DNA from: CAYMCV01 sp964389005
GTDB taxonomy: Bacteria > Bacillota > Clostridia > Lachnospirales > Lachnospiraceae
DNA: 6,744 nt
Direction: 5' to 3'
Assembly (NCBI GenBank): GCA_964389005.1
Contig: CAYMCV010000123.1
Span: forward strand, 1 to 6,744
Shown here in pieces: positions 1 through 6,673 of this stretch; positions within the stretch are counted from its first letter, which is position 1, and each line of letters opens with the position of its first letter. A model generated the notes under the pieces. It had not been told where the DNA came from. It saw nothing but the letters and a program-made list of their open reading frames with translations, and made no database searches. The position numbers and the translations under genes are program-made.

Positions 1-1
1 A

Positions 2-1636
2 TCGAGTATCGGAGCAACACCGCGTCAAATCAGAGCGTGTCTGCTGCAGGAAGCGGCCGTACTCAGCGCGATTCCGATATTAATCGGAACAGCTGTAGGT
101 ACAGCATTCGGATACTTTGTCCTTTGCTTTGTAAATGTATTCGCGGGTGATGTCGGTGGACGTCATCAGGCGGTATTTCAATATCATATTGCGGTGCTGT
201 TAATCACCCTGCTGGTTTCGGCCTTTACGGTTTTTCTCTCCGCGTGGGCGCCGGCAAGGAAACTCAGCAAATTGACGCCGCTTGAGGCAATTCGCAATGC
301 CGCCGGCATACAGCTAAAAAGGAGAAAAAGAGCCGGAATTCTATCGTGGATTTTTGGTGTGGAGGGCGAATTGGCGCAGAATGCGTTGAAAGCAAGGAAG
401 AAATCCTTCCGGATATCAACGATTTCTTTGTTGCTCTCTTTTTTGGGCTTTTCACTAATGCTTTGTTTTACCACATTATCGGGAATCAGTACGCGCTATA
501 CCTATTTCGAACGGTATCGGGACGCTTGGGATGTCATGCTGACAGTGCCCAATATAGATATACTCGATTTTGATTTGACACAACAACTGCGTGACACGGA
601 CGGTGCCGGCGAGGTTACGGTATATCAGATTACCGAGGGGAAATTTTTCCTTCCGGAAGAAGAACAGAGTGAGGAATTGCTTGCGCTCGGCGGTCTGACG
701 CAGGTTGCACAGTCGGTTCAAGAAGATGGCGGTTATTGGGTACCGACACAAATCGTTATCATGGATAACGAAAGTTTTGACGCGTTTGGCACGCGTGTCA
801 GAGGCTCTGCAGAAGGCGAGGGGGCTGTGCTATACAATCAGATTTGGGACAGCATTCATACGAATTTCCGCAACAGTGAATATGTACCTTTCATCAAAGA
901 GAATAAGCAATTTTTAACGGTGTTTGGTAATGAAAAAGCGGCAGATATCCCGATTGACACTTATACCGCCGAGGTCCCCGTACTGCGTGAGGAATATGAC
1001 AATTACAAGCCGGTTCTATTTATCTCTGTATCAGAATGGGAAAAATTGCAAATGCCGCGTGACATGGTAAAATCAGACCTCAGTGTTCGTGTATTTTCCG
1101 AAGAGACACCGACGCTTGAAAGTTTAAATGCATTGGAGACTTCACTGCGGACAGTCATGGATCGGACCTATCAGACGGGAAGCGAGAACAGAATTCAAGA
1201 ACAGGTGTCAAACGATGATATGATGCGTGGCATGCAACTGATTTTCGGTGGATTCTGTGCACTGCTTGCATTGATAGGCGTTGCAAATGTCTTTTCCAAT
1301 ACATTGGGCTTTATCAGACAGCGTAAAAGAGAGTTCGCGCAGTATCTGTCTGTGGGAATGACACCTGCAAAGATGCGAAAAGTATTCTGTATCGAGGCAA
1401 TGGTTATAGCGGGAAAACCGCTGCTCATCACGATGGTGCTGTCGGTCATCAGTGTATGGTTCATGACAACGGCAAGTTATTTGGATCCGATGGTTTTCTG
1501 GCGGGAGGCACCGATTCTCCCGGTATCGATATTTGCAATTGCGATTATCGGCTTTGTTGCCCTTGCATACTATATCGGAGGTAAAAAGATACTATCTTGT
1601 GATTTGAGTGAGACGCTTCGTAATGACGCACTTTAA
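2..1636 (+). CDS. ABC transporter permease, FtsX/MacB-like (5'-truncated by window edge)
   Basis: The reading frame is open from base 2 to the TAA at 1634-1636, giving 544 residues; the true start lies upstream. The ATG at 194 is internal, because translation upstream of it continues a typical FtsX-domain sequence (SSIGATPRQIRACLLQEA at fragment residues 1-18). Six membrane segments are visible, at about residues 18-48, 62-82, 140-163, 411-434, 468-490 and 504-526. A soluble, acidic domain of about 245 residues lies between the third and fourth, presumably outside the membrane. The motif after the fourth segment (REFAQYLSVGMTPAKMRKVF, about 444-463) repeats the pattern of the N-terminal one, so the protein carries two FtsX-type domains, as in long permeases of Clostridia. 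Known members pair with a separate ATPase to export peptides or lipids or to sense antimicrobials. The partner ATPase would be expected upstream, and substrate cannot be told. No terminator is visible after it. Confidence 0.9.
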   Translation, partial: SSIGATPRQIRACLLQEAAVLSAIPILIGTAVGTAFGYFVLCFVNVFAGDVGGRHQAVFQYHIAVLLITLLVSAFTVFLSAWAPARKLSKLTPLEAIRNAAGIQLKRRKRAGILSWIFGVEGELAQNALKARKKSFRISTISLLLSFLGFSLMLCFTTLSGISTRYTYFERYRDAWDVMLTVPNIDILDFDLTQQLRDTDGAGEVTVYQITEGKFFLPEEEQSEELLALGGLTQVAQSVQEDGGYWVPTQIVIMDNESFDAFGTRVRGSAEGEGAVLYNQIWDSIHTNFRNSEYVPFIKENKQFLTVFGNEKAADIPIDTYTAEVPVLREEYDNYKPVLFISVSEWEKLQMPRDMVKSDLSVRVFSEETPTLESLNALETSLRTVMDRTYQTGSENRIQEQVSNDDMMRGMQLIFGGFCALLALIGVANVFSNTLGFIRQRKREFAQYLSVGMTPAKMRKVFCIEAMVIAGKPLLITMVLSVISVWFMTTASYLDPMVFWREAPILPVSIFAIAIIGFVALAYYIGGKKILSCDLSETLRNDAL

Positions 1637-1658
1637 AAAAGAATAATTATGTTTCCGG

Positions 1659-1688
1659 TTGTAGATTGGCGGCAGAAGATGTTATAAT
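1659..1688 (+). promoter_or_regulatory. SigA-type promoter with extended -10, upstream of pfk operon
   Basis: A perfect -10 hexamer TATAAT lies at 1683-1688. It is preceded by TG at 1680-1681, giving the extended -10 TGTTATAAT. The best -35 candidate is TTGTAG (1659-1664, 3 of 6 to consensus) with an 18-bp spacer; the extended -10 can compensate for the weak -35. Transcription would start near 1695, giving a leader of about 42 nt before the pfk ATG. It sits in the only gap between the permease and the downstream run of genes, so it probably drives pfk through galM. The position is inferred from sequence only. Confidence 0.7.
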
Positions 1689-1717
1689 AAACATTGCGGG
1701 GAACGCACGGAAGAAAA

Positions 1718-1740
1718 CGGAGGCAATGAGTGAAGTATGA
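1718..1740 (+). promoter_or_regulatory. pfk ribosome binding site with overlapping 4-codon mini-ORF
   Basis: A strong Shine-Dalgarno CGGAGG (1718-1723) lies 13 nt before the pfk ATG (1737), longer than the usual 5-9 nt. Between them is ATG AGT GAA GTA TGA (1726-1740), a four-codon frame whose stop overlaps the pfk start as ATGA. The mini-ORF ATG is only 2 nt from the GGAGG, which is too close for efficient initiation. An in-frame TGA at 1731-1733 rules out any earlier pfk start. The next in-frame ATG (1752) would remove the conserved KRIGM start. Either the long spacing lowers pfk translation or the mini-ORF has a coupling role; neither is shown. Confidence 0.5.
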
Positions 1741-2810
1741 AGCGAATCGGTATGTTAACCAGTGGCGGAGATTGTCAGGCACTAAACGCAGCAATGCGCG
1801 GTGTTGTCAAGACCATGATGAATAACGAAGAAGAGGTCGAGATTTACGGATTTCTGGAAGGATACAAGGGTTTAATTTATAGTAATTATCGCATGCTGAA
1901 AGGTTCGGATTTTTCCGGTATTTTGACCAAGGGCGGAACGATTCTCGGCAGTTCGCGTACTCCTTTTAAGACCATTACGGAGCCGGATGAGAACGGGCTG
2001 GACAAGGTTAAGGCTATGAAGCAGAATTATTATAAGTTGAATCTTGATTGTATGGTCATCCTTGGCGGTAACGGCACGCATAAAACGGCGAATCTCTTAA
2101 GAAGTGAGGGATTGAACATTGTTACCCTTCCCAAGACCATTGATAACGATTTGTACGGCACGGATATGACGTTCGGATTTCAGAGTGCCGTGGATATTGC
2201 AACGAACTGCATTGACTGTATCCACACGACGGCCGCTTCGCACGGCAGAGTTTTTATTGTTGAAGTGATGGGACATAAGGTTGGTTGGCTGACATTGAAT
2301 GCAGGAATTGCCAGTGGTGCGGACATCATTTTGATTCCCGAAATCCCCTACGACATTAAGAAGATTGTGGATGCTATTGAGAATCGCAAGAAACGAGGCA
2401 GCCAGTTTACGATTCTTGCAGTCGCGGAAGGTGCAATTTCAAAGGAAGATGCGCGACTTTCCAAAAAAGAACTGCAAAAGAAGTTAAGAGAATATAAGTA
2501 CCCGAGTGTATCGTATGAACTTGCGGCGCAGATTCAGGAAATGACCGGGGAAGAAGTTCGTGTGACCGTGCCGGGACATACACAGCGTGGGGGAAGCCCC
2601 TGTCCGTATGATCGCGTCTTTGCATCGCGTCTTGGTTCCGAGGCGGCGAAATTGGTACTAAACGGCGAGTACGGTTTTATGGTTGGTTATAAAAATCGAG
2701 AAATTGTGAAAGTTCCGCTTGAGGAAGTGGCGGGTAAGCTAAAAATGGTTTCACCTGACGCGACAATTGTCAAAGAAGCGAAACTACTCGGTATCAGTTT
2801 TGGTGATTAA
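1737..2810 (+). CDS. pfkA: 6-phosphofructokinase, PfkA family, GGNGT variant
   Basis: A 357-residue cytosolic PFKA-family enzyme, expected to phosphorylate fructose 6-phosphate to fructose 1,6-bisphosphate in glycolysis. Landmarks matched to E. coli PfkA are: phosphate loop TSGGDCQALNAAMRG (8-22); GSSR74 (R72); PKTIDND 132-138 with catalytic D136 (D127); R171 (R162); E231 (E222); and R275, H281 and R284 (R243, H249, R252) in the substrate-binding HTQRGGSP region. The Mg/nucleotide loop reads GGNGT (110-114), with N112 where E. coli has D103. G113 is the residue typical of ATP users, whereas K133 is the residue typical of PPi users. H180 replaces R171 of E. coli. A charged insert of roughly 23 residues lies between E231 and R275, as in longer PFKs. 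ATP is the likelier donor but this is unproven. The stop is 9 bp from dnaX, whose Shine-Dalgarno overlaps it. Confidence 0.93.
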   Translation: MKRIGMLTSGGDCQALNAAMRGVVKTMMNNEEEVEIYGFLEGYKGLIYSNYRMLKGSDFSGILTKGGTILGSSRTPFKTITEPDENGLDKVKAMKQNYYKLNLDCMVILGGNGTHKTANLLRSEGLNIVTLPKTIDNDLYGTDMTFGFQSAVDIATNCIDCIHTTAASHGRVFIVEVMGHKVGWLTLNAGIASGADIILIPEIPYDIKKIVDAIENRKKRGSQFTILAVAEGAISKEDARLSKKELQKKLREYKYPSVSYELAAQIQEMTGEEVRVTVPGHTQRGGSPCPYDRVFASRLGSEAAKLVLNGEYGFMVGYKNREIVKVPLEEVAGKLKMVSPDATIVKEAKLLGISFGD

Positions 2811-2819
2811 GGAGCAGAT

Positions 2820-4397
2820 ATGTCATACACAGCGCTTTATCGTAAATTCCGTCCGGCCTCTTTTCCTGAGGTCAAGGGTCAGGATGCGGTAGTTACGACA
2901 TTAAGGAATCAAATAAAAGCAGAGAGGGTGGGCCATGCCTATCTTTTTTGCGGAACGCGCGGTACCGGCAAAACCTCTGTTGCCAAGTTGTTTGCCAAAG
3001 CGGTCAATTGTGAGCATCCGGTGGACGGAAGTCCTTGCGGAGAGTGCCGGACGTGTAAAAATATTGCTGCCGGTGTCAGCATGAATGTGATAGAGATTGA
3101 TGCCGCGTCCAACAACTCGGTTGACAATATCCGTGATATCGTGGAAGAAGTTACTTATTCACCGACGGAAGGCAGATACAAGGTTTATATCATCGATGAG
3201 GTGCATATGTTATCCATATCGGCATTCAACGCATTATTGAAAACGTTGGAAGAACCGCCTTCTTATGTTATATTTATTTTAGCCACGACGGAGTCGCATA
3301 AAATACCGATTACGATTCTCTCAAGATGTCAGCGGTATGATTTTAAACGAATCGGAATTGATACCATTGCAGACCGGTTGACAGAGCTAAAAGAAATAGA
3401 GCAGATTTCGATTGAGGATAAGGCCGTTCGCTATATTGCACGTATGGCTGACGGTTCGATGCGTGATGCATTAAGCCTTTTGGACCAGTGTATTGCGTTT
3501 CACTATGGTGAGACATTGACATATGAGAAAGCACTTGATGTGTTGGGTGCGGTGGATGCGAAGGTTTTTACGGAATTGTTGGATCATGTCCTGGATGAGG
3601 ATGTCATCGGTGCGATTCATACCATTGAAGATGTGGTAATGCAGGGACGTGAATTAACGCAATTTGTAACGGAATTCACGTGGTATCTGCGGAATCTGAT
3701 GCTGGTGGCAACATCCGAGAATGCTGAGGAGGCATTGGAAATTTCTGCCGACACTTATCGGAGCTTGCAGGAAGAAGCGAAGCGTATGGAATTGAACACG
3801 ATTCTTCGCTATATCCGTATTTTTGCGGAGTTGTCCGAGCAGATGCGTTATTCTGCACAGAAGCGAATTCTGTTGGAAGTTGCGGTAATCAAACTTTGCC
3901 GTCCGCAGATGGAGAAAGATAAAAATACCGTCATCGAGCGTGTGCGTGTCTTGGAAAAGAAAGTTGAGAACGGTGTTGTGGCGGTTGTCAAGGAAGGGCA
4001 GACTTCCGGGATGATGACCGGCAGCGAGTCGACACCTATTGTGCGCCCGAAACTTCCGTCTGCCATTCCGGAGGAAATAACGAGGATTGTATCGAATTGG
4101 GCGGCGCTGACGGATGCCATGGGGCAGCCGACCAAGAGTTATTTGGCCAAGGTGCGCGTCAGCCTTGGAGAAGACAATCGACTTTTATTGGTAACGCAGG
4201 ACTTCCTTGGAGAAGAGTATCTCAAAAGACCGGAAAATCTTGCGATTATTGAACGTGAGTTACAGGACTACATTAATAAAGAAGTTAAGATAGAAGTTCG
4301 CAAAGTTACGGACGGCAGGGACTTTGAGGATGAGTATGTGGATATTTTAGCCGAGTTCGGTATGCCGGTTCAGGTAGAGGAGTCAGAGGAACCGTAA
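2820..4397 (+). CDS. dnaX: DNA polymerase III subunit gamma/tau
   Basis: The 525-residue clamp-loader ATPase that, with delta and delta-prime, opens the beta clamp and tethers polymerase cores at the replication fork. The AAA+ module shows Walker A GTRGTGKT (45-52), a four-cysteine zinc site (C64, C73, C76, C79), Walker B YIIDEVHM (123-130), sensor 1 ATTESH (155-160), the SRC arginine-finger motif (168-170) and the sensor 2 region GSMRDALSLLDQ (212-223). The collar domain runs to about 360. A variable tau tail follows, with a conserved C-terminal block at about 410-500 for polymerase/helicase contacts. The start is fixed by AAGGAG (2809-2814), 5 nt before the ATG, and the family-typical MSYTALYRKFRP opening. 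I see no A-AAA-AAG slippery heptamer, so a frameshift-made gamma form like that of E. coli is not predicted. Confidence 0.98.
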   Translation: MSYTALYRKFRPASFPEVKGQDAVVTTLRNQIKAERVGHAYLFCGTRGTGKTSVAKLFAKAVNCEHPVDGSPCGECRTCKNIAAGVSMNVIEIDAASNNSVDNIRDIVEEVTYSPTEGRYKVYIIDEVHMLSISAFNALLKTLEEPPSYVIFILATTESHKIPITILSRCQRYDFKRIGIDTIADRLTELKEIEQISIEDKAVRYIARMADGSMRDALSLLDQCIAFHYGETLTYEKALDVLGAVDAKVFTELLDHVLDEDVIGAIHTIEDVVMQGRELTQFVTEFTWYLRNLMLVATSENAEEALEISADTYRSLQEEAKRMELNTILRYIRIFAELSEQMRYSAQKRILLEVAVIKLCRPQMEKDKNTVIERVRVLEKKVENGVVAVVKEGQTSGMMTGSESTPIVRPKLPSAIPEEITRIVSNWAALTDAMGQPTKSYLAKVRVSLGEDNRLLLVTQDFLGEEYLKRPENLAIIERELQDYINKEVKIEVRKVTDGRDFEDEYVDILAEFGMPVQVEESEEP

Positions 4398-4402
4398 GGC
4401 GC

Positions 4403-4452
4403 AAACCGGTTGTTTAGACCGGAAACATTGGGAAAACAGAGCGTTCAACGCT
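4403..4452 (+). other. Overlapping short hairpins in the dnaX-ebfC gap
   Basis: The 84-bp spacer holds CCGGT (4406-4410) able to pair with ACCGG (4418-4422). The loop sequence TGTTT (4411-4415) can instead pair with AAACA (4423-4427), so the two stems compete. A further small perfect hairpin AGCGT-TCA-ACGCT spans 4440-4452. No T-run follows any of them, so they are not intrinsic terminators. They could be RNA processing or stability signals between dnaX and ebfC, or chance. Confidence 0.3.
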
Positions 4453-4481
4453 ATGTAATAAAGAAATCGGAGGAATCAACA

Positions 4482-4832
4482 ATGGCAAAACGCGGAGGAT
4501 TTCCGGGTGGCGGAATGCCCGGCAATATGAACAATCTGATGAAGCAGGCACAGAGAATGCAACGTCAGATGGAAGAAAGCCAGAAAGAAATGGAAACGAA
4601 GGAGTTTACCGCTAATGCGGGCGGCGGCGCGGTATCGGTTACAATCACCGGCAAGCGTGAAGTAACCAAGATCGTACTCGAACCGGAAGTGGTGGATCCC
4701 GATGATATCGAGATGTTGCAGGATTCTATCATTGCTGCAACCAATGAGGCACTTCGTATGGTGGAAGAAGCAAACAACGAAACCATGAATAAGATGACCG
4801 GCGGCATGAATATGGGAGGATTACCGTTCTAA
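4482..4832 (+). CDS. ebfC: YbaB/EbfC family nucleoid-associated protein
   Basis: A 116-residue member of the YbaB/EbfC family, small dimeric DNA-binding proteins usually encoded between dnaX and recR and thought to bind the nucleoid. The family signature is clear: an amphipathic Met/Gln-rich helix (MNNLMKQAQRMQRQMEESQKE, about 15-35), the beta-sheet stretch TANAGGGAVSVTITGKREV, and a C-terminal helix including EMLQDSIIAATNEALRMVEEA. Both ends are rich in Gly and Met (GGFPGGGMPGN and MTGGMNMGGLPF). The start at 4482 has CGGAGGA (4468-4474) 8 nt upstream. A longer frame back to a TTG at 4410 has no ribosome site and non-family residues, so it is rejected. The stop overlaps the recR start as TAATG, implying translational coupling. 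Confidence 0.95.
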   Translation: MAKRGGFPGGGMPGNMNNLMKQAQRMQRQMEESQKEMETKEFTANAGGGAVSVTITGKREVTKIVLEPEVVDPDDIEMLQDSIIAATNEALRMVEEANNETMNKMTGGMNMGGLPF

Positions 4833-5428
4833 TGGAGCTATACAGCGGGTATATCGGCAAACTAATCGGCGAGTTGGAGAAACTTCCGGGTATCGGAACG
4901 AAGTCTGCACAGCGGATGGCTTTTTATATTATCAATTTGCCGCAGGATCGCGTGGAGCGATTGACGGATACAATTCGTGACGCCAAAGCAAACATCCATT
5001 ATTGTAAGGAGTGCTTTACGTTGACGGATCGTGAGTTATGTCCTGTATGTGCCAATGCAGCGCGTTCGCGCAAAACAATTATGGTTGTAGAGAACTCACG
5101 CGATTTGGCTGCATATGAAAAAACAGGCAAGTACGAGGGTGTATATCACGTGCTTCACGGCGCGATTTCCCCGATGATCGGAATCGGGCCGAACGACATT
5201 AAGTTAAAAGAATTGATTTCCCGCTTGGAGGGTGATGTCGAGGAAGTAATTATTGCGACAAACTCCAGTCTGGAGGGTGAGACAACCGCAATGTATATCA
5301 GCAAGTTAATCAAACCGACAGGAATCAGGGTGACAAGAATCGCGAGTGGTGTTCCCGTCGGAGGAGACTTGGAATACATTGACGAGGTTACATTGTTGCG
5401 TGCGCTGGAGGGAAGGATAGAACTATAG
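4832..5428 (+). CDS. recR: Recombination mediator protein RecR
   Basis: The 198-residue cytosolic RecR acts with RecO (and RecF) to load RecA on SSB-coated single-stranded DNA during gap repair; the length is normal for the family. In order the protein shows an N-terminal helix-hairpin-helix (LPGIGTKSAQR, 18-28), a C4 zinc finger (C58, C61, C70, C73), and a Toprim domain from about 83, with VVENSRDL (85-92) and TNSSLEGE (143-150). The C-terminal signature GVPVGGDLEYIDEVTLLRALEGR occupies about 173-195. The start codon shares its A with the ebfC stop, and GGGAGGA (4814-4820) inside the ebfC end serves as a rather distant Shine-Dalgarno, so translation is probably coupled to ebfC. Nothing is missing from the expected motifs. 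Confidence 0.98.
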   Translation: MELYSGYIGKLIGELEKLPGIGTKSAQRMAFYIINLPQDRVERLTDTIRDAKANIHYCKECFTLTDRELCPVCANAARSRKTIMVVENSRDLAAYEKTGKYEGVYHVLHGAISPMIGIGPNDIKLKELISRLEGDVEEVIIATNSSLEGETTAMYISKLIKPTGIRVTRIASGVPVGGDLEYIDEVTLLRALEGRIEL

Positions 5429-5458
5429 GAATCAACACACAGAAAGGAAGAAGGAAAG

Positions 5459-6502
5459 ATGGCAGTATCTACAAGCCCGTTCGGCGTGGCAAAAAACGGA
5501 GAACAGATTACAATGTATTCCATTGAGAATGCAAACGGAACCGTGGCACGCGTAATGAATTACGGTGCAATATTGGTTAAATTATTGGTAAAAGACAAAG
5601 AAGGAAATCGTAGAGATGTCGTATTGGGATATGATACGGTTGAGGAGTATATTGCCGATGGAAATTGTTTCGGTGCGACAATCGGTCCCATCGCAAACAG
5701 AACCAAGGGGGCAACTTTTACAATTGACGGTGAAAAATATCAGTTGGAAGTCAACGACAATGACAACAATCTTCATTCCAGTTATGTAACGGGATTTCAT
5801 AAGCGCGTTTGGAATGCGGAAATAAAGGATAACAGTGTGATTTTTAGCTTAAAAAAGACAGACATGGATTTGGGGCATCCGGGGAATATGGATGTTACGG
5901 TTACTTATACTTTGACGGATGAGGACGCATTGGAGATTTCCTACTTTGCGACGAGTGACCGGAAAACAATGATTAATATGACGAATCACTCGTATTTCAA
6001 TCTGGCAGGACATGATGCGGCACCGATTTATGACGAGAGCCTGTGGATGAAGGCGGCGAAGTACACGCCGGTCGTAAAAGGTGCGATTCCGACAGGTGAA
6101 ATTGCTGCGGTTCGCGCGACACCGATGGATTTTACCGTGGCAAAAAAAGTCGGAAAAGAGATTGATACGGATTTCGAGCAGTTACAGTTGGTGTTGGGAT
6201 ATGACCACAACTTCGTGATTGATGATTGGACGAAGGAACTGAAACTGATTGCGACGGTGAAGGATGAAGAAAGCGGCATTGTAATGGATACCTATACGGA
6301 TTTGCCGGGTGTTCAGTTCTATGCGGGAAATTGCATCTCGAAGTGTCAGGGAAAGGGCGGAGCGCAGTACGGACCGCGTCAGGGCTTGTGCCTTGAGACA
6401 CAGTTCTACCCGAATTCCGTGAATCAAGAAGGATTTCCTTGCCCGCTGTATGGACCGGAACATCCATACAAAACGACAACCGTCTACAAATTCAGAACCT
6501 GA
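5459..6502 (+). CDS. galM: Aldose 1-epimerase (mutarotase)
   Basis: A 347-residue GalM-type mutarotase that interconverts alpha and beta anomers of aldoses such as galactose, feeding the Leloir pathway and general sugar use. No signal peptide is seen, so it should be cytosolic. Family motifs appear in order: ANR (N80, R81) in IGPIANRTKGATF; NNLH106; NMTNHSYFNL with catalytic H177; GYDHNF with D249; and CLETQFYPNS with the catalytic base E313. These match the two His and Glu/Asp residues known for Lactococcus and E. coli GalM. The usual GR before ANR reads GP here. The start is backed by AAAGGA (5443-5448), 10 nt upstream, with a second AAGGA closer in. It begins 30 bp after recR with no terminator between, so it is likely the last operon gene. 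Its TGA lies inside a tandem repeat copy. The exact sugar is not predictable. Confidence 0.95.
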   Translation: MAVSTSPFGVAKNGEQITMYSIENANGTVARVMNYGAILVKLLVKDKEGNRRDVVLGYDTVEEYIADGNCFGATIGPIANRTKGATFTIDGEKYQLEVNDNDNNLHSSYVTGFHKRVWNAEIKDNSVIFSLKKTDMDLGHPGNMDVTVTYTLTDEDALEISYFATSDRKTMINMTNHSYFNLAGHDAAPIYDESLWMKAAKYTPVVKGAIPTGEIAAVRATPMDFTVAKKVGKEIDTDFEQLQLVLGYDHNFVIDDWTKELKLIATVKDEESGIVMDTYTDLPGVQFYAGNCISKCQGKGGAQYGPRQGLCLETQFYPNSVNQEGFPCPLYGPEHPYKTTTVYKFRT

Positions 6503-6529
6503 TACATGGGGACGTGATACATGGGGACG
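6500..6529 (+). repeat. Perfect 15-bp tandem direct repeat at galM stop
   Basis: TGATACATGGGGACG occurs twice head to tail with no gap or mismatch (6500-6514 and 6515-6529). The TGA of the first copy is the galM stop codon. GalM ends in a normal-looking family terminus (VYKFRT), so the repeat seems to abut rather than disrupt the gene. The GGGGACGG core resembles dispersed intergenic REP-like repeats I recall from Clostridia, but that likeness is from memory only. Confidence 0.85.
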
Positions 6530-6543
6530 GGGCAAGTGTACCA
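6515..6543. repeat. Short imperfect inverted repeat, REP-like element candidate
   Basis: TGATACA (6515-6521) and TGTACCA (6537-6543) are inverted to each other at 6 of 7 positions. They enclose a G-rich 15-bp centre (TGGGGACGGGGCAAG). The left arm is the start of the second tandem-repeat copy, so the inverted and direct repeats are one composite element. It lies just upstream of the terminator and outside any gene. It may be a small non-autonomous repeat of the kind moved by REP-associated Y1 transposases; no transposase is in the window. Confidence 0.45.
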
Positions 6544-6557
6544 ATGAGATAGTTTAT

Positions 6558-6599
6558 AAGGAAAGTCGAAAGGGAAACACCTTTTGACTTTCCTTTTTT
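6558..6599 (+). terminator. Rho-independent terminator after galM
   Basis: The left arm 6558-6573 pairs with the right arm 6580-6595 over 16 bp with a single G-U wobble, closed by a 6-nt loop (GAAACA, 6574-6579). A run of six T (6594-6599) follows, partly paired with the base of the stem. There is no comparable T-run for the opposite strand, so it acts mainly on + strand transcription. It closes the pfk-to-galM unit. Confidence 0.93.
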
Positions 6600-6644
6600 G
6601 TTGCGTAGGAAGACTTTTTCGGGATAAAAATTCTACATCTTGCA

Positions 6645-6673
6645 TTGACAATTGATTTTTCCTTTGATACCAT
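6645..6673 (+). promoter_or_regulatory. SigA-type promoter for a gene right of the window
   Basis: A perfect -35 TTGACA (6645-6650) is followed by a 17-bp spacer and the -10 TACCAT (6668-6673, 4 of 6 to consensus), with a TG at 6665-6666 forming an extended -10. Transcription would begin near 6680 and run off the window edge. At least 65 nt of the transcript lies inside the window without a start codon linked to a Shine-Dalgarno site, so either a leader RNA or a stable RNA could follow. The rest of 6600-6744 holds nothing else I can identify. Confidence 0.65.

Larger units (their letters stand above)
1695..6599 (+). other. Probable transcription unit pfk-dnaX-ebfC-recR-galM
   Basis: Five genes on one strand are separated by 9 bp (pfk-dnaX), 84 bp (dnaX-ebfC), a 1-base overlap (ebfC-recR, TAATG) and 30 bp (recR-galM). 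A good promoter precedes pfk and a strong intrinsic terminator follows galM. I see no hairpin plus T-run terminator between any two of the genes. The 84-bp dnaX-ebfC gap could hold an internal promoter, but the candidate hexamers there are weak. Operon membership is inferred from spacing and signals, not from expression data. Confidence 0.6.

Noticed and set aside
194..1636. Start of the permease at the ATG at 194
   Set aside because: The same frame is open back to base 2 and encodes a recognisable FtsX-domain segment, so the gene is truncated by the window rather than starting at 194.
1637..1736. SRP (small cytoplasmic) RNA upstream of the dnaX operon, as in Bacillus
   Set aside because: The gap is only 100 bp, is filled by a promoter and ribosome site, and lacks the conserved SRP RNA apical-loop sequence. 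The downstream gap at 6600-6744 lacks it too.
3915..3965. Programmed frameshift site in dnaX to make a short gamma form
   Set aside because: Only short A-runs such as AAAAA at 3921-3925 are present. No A-AAA-AAG type heptamer with a downstream stem was found at the domain III/tail junction.
4428..4459. Internal promoter before ebfC (TTGGGA with TATGTA or TGTAAT)
   Set aside because: TATGTA matches only 3 of 6, and the better TGTAAT would need a 20-bp spacer from TTGGGA. This is not convincing within a co-directional operon.
4410..4481. Longer EbfC start at a TTG (4410)
   Set aside because: There is no Shine-Dalgarno before the TTG, the extra 24 residues do not resemble the family, and the ATG at 4482 has an ideal ribosome site.
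5155..5523. 122-codon minus-strand frame across recR and the galM start
   Set aside because: It is antisense to clearly conserved recR and galM sequence, shows no recognisable family, and has no promoter or ribosome site that I can see.
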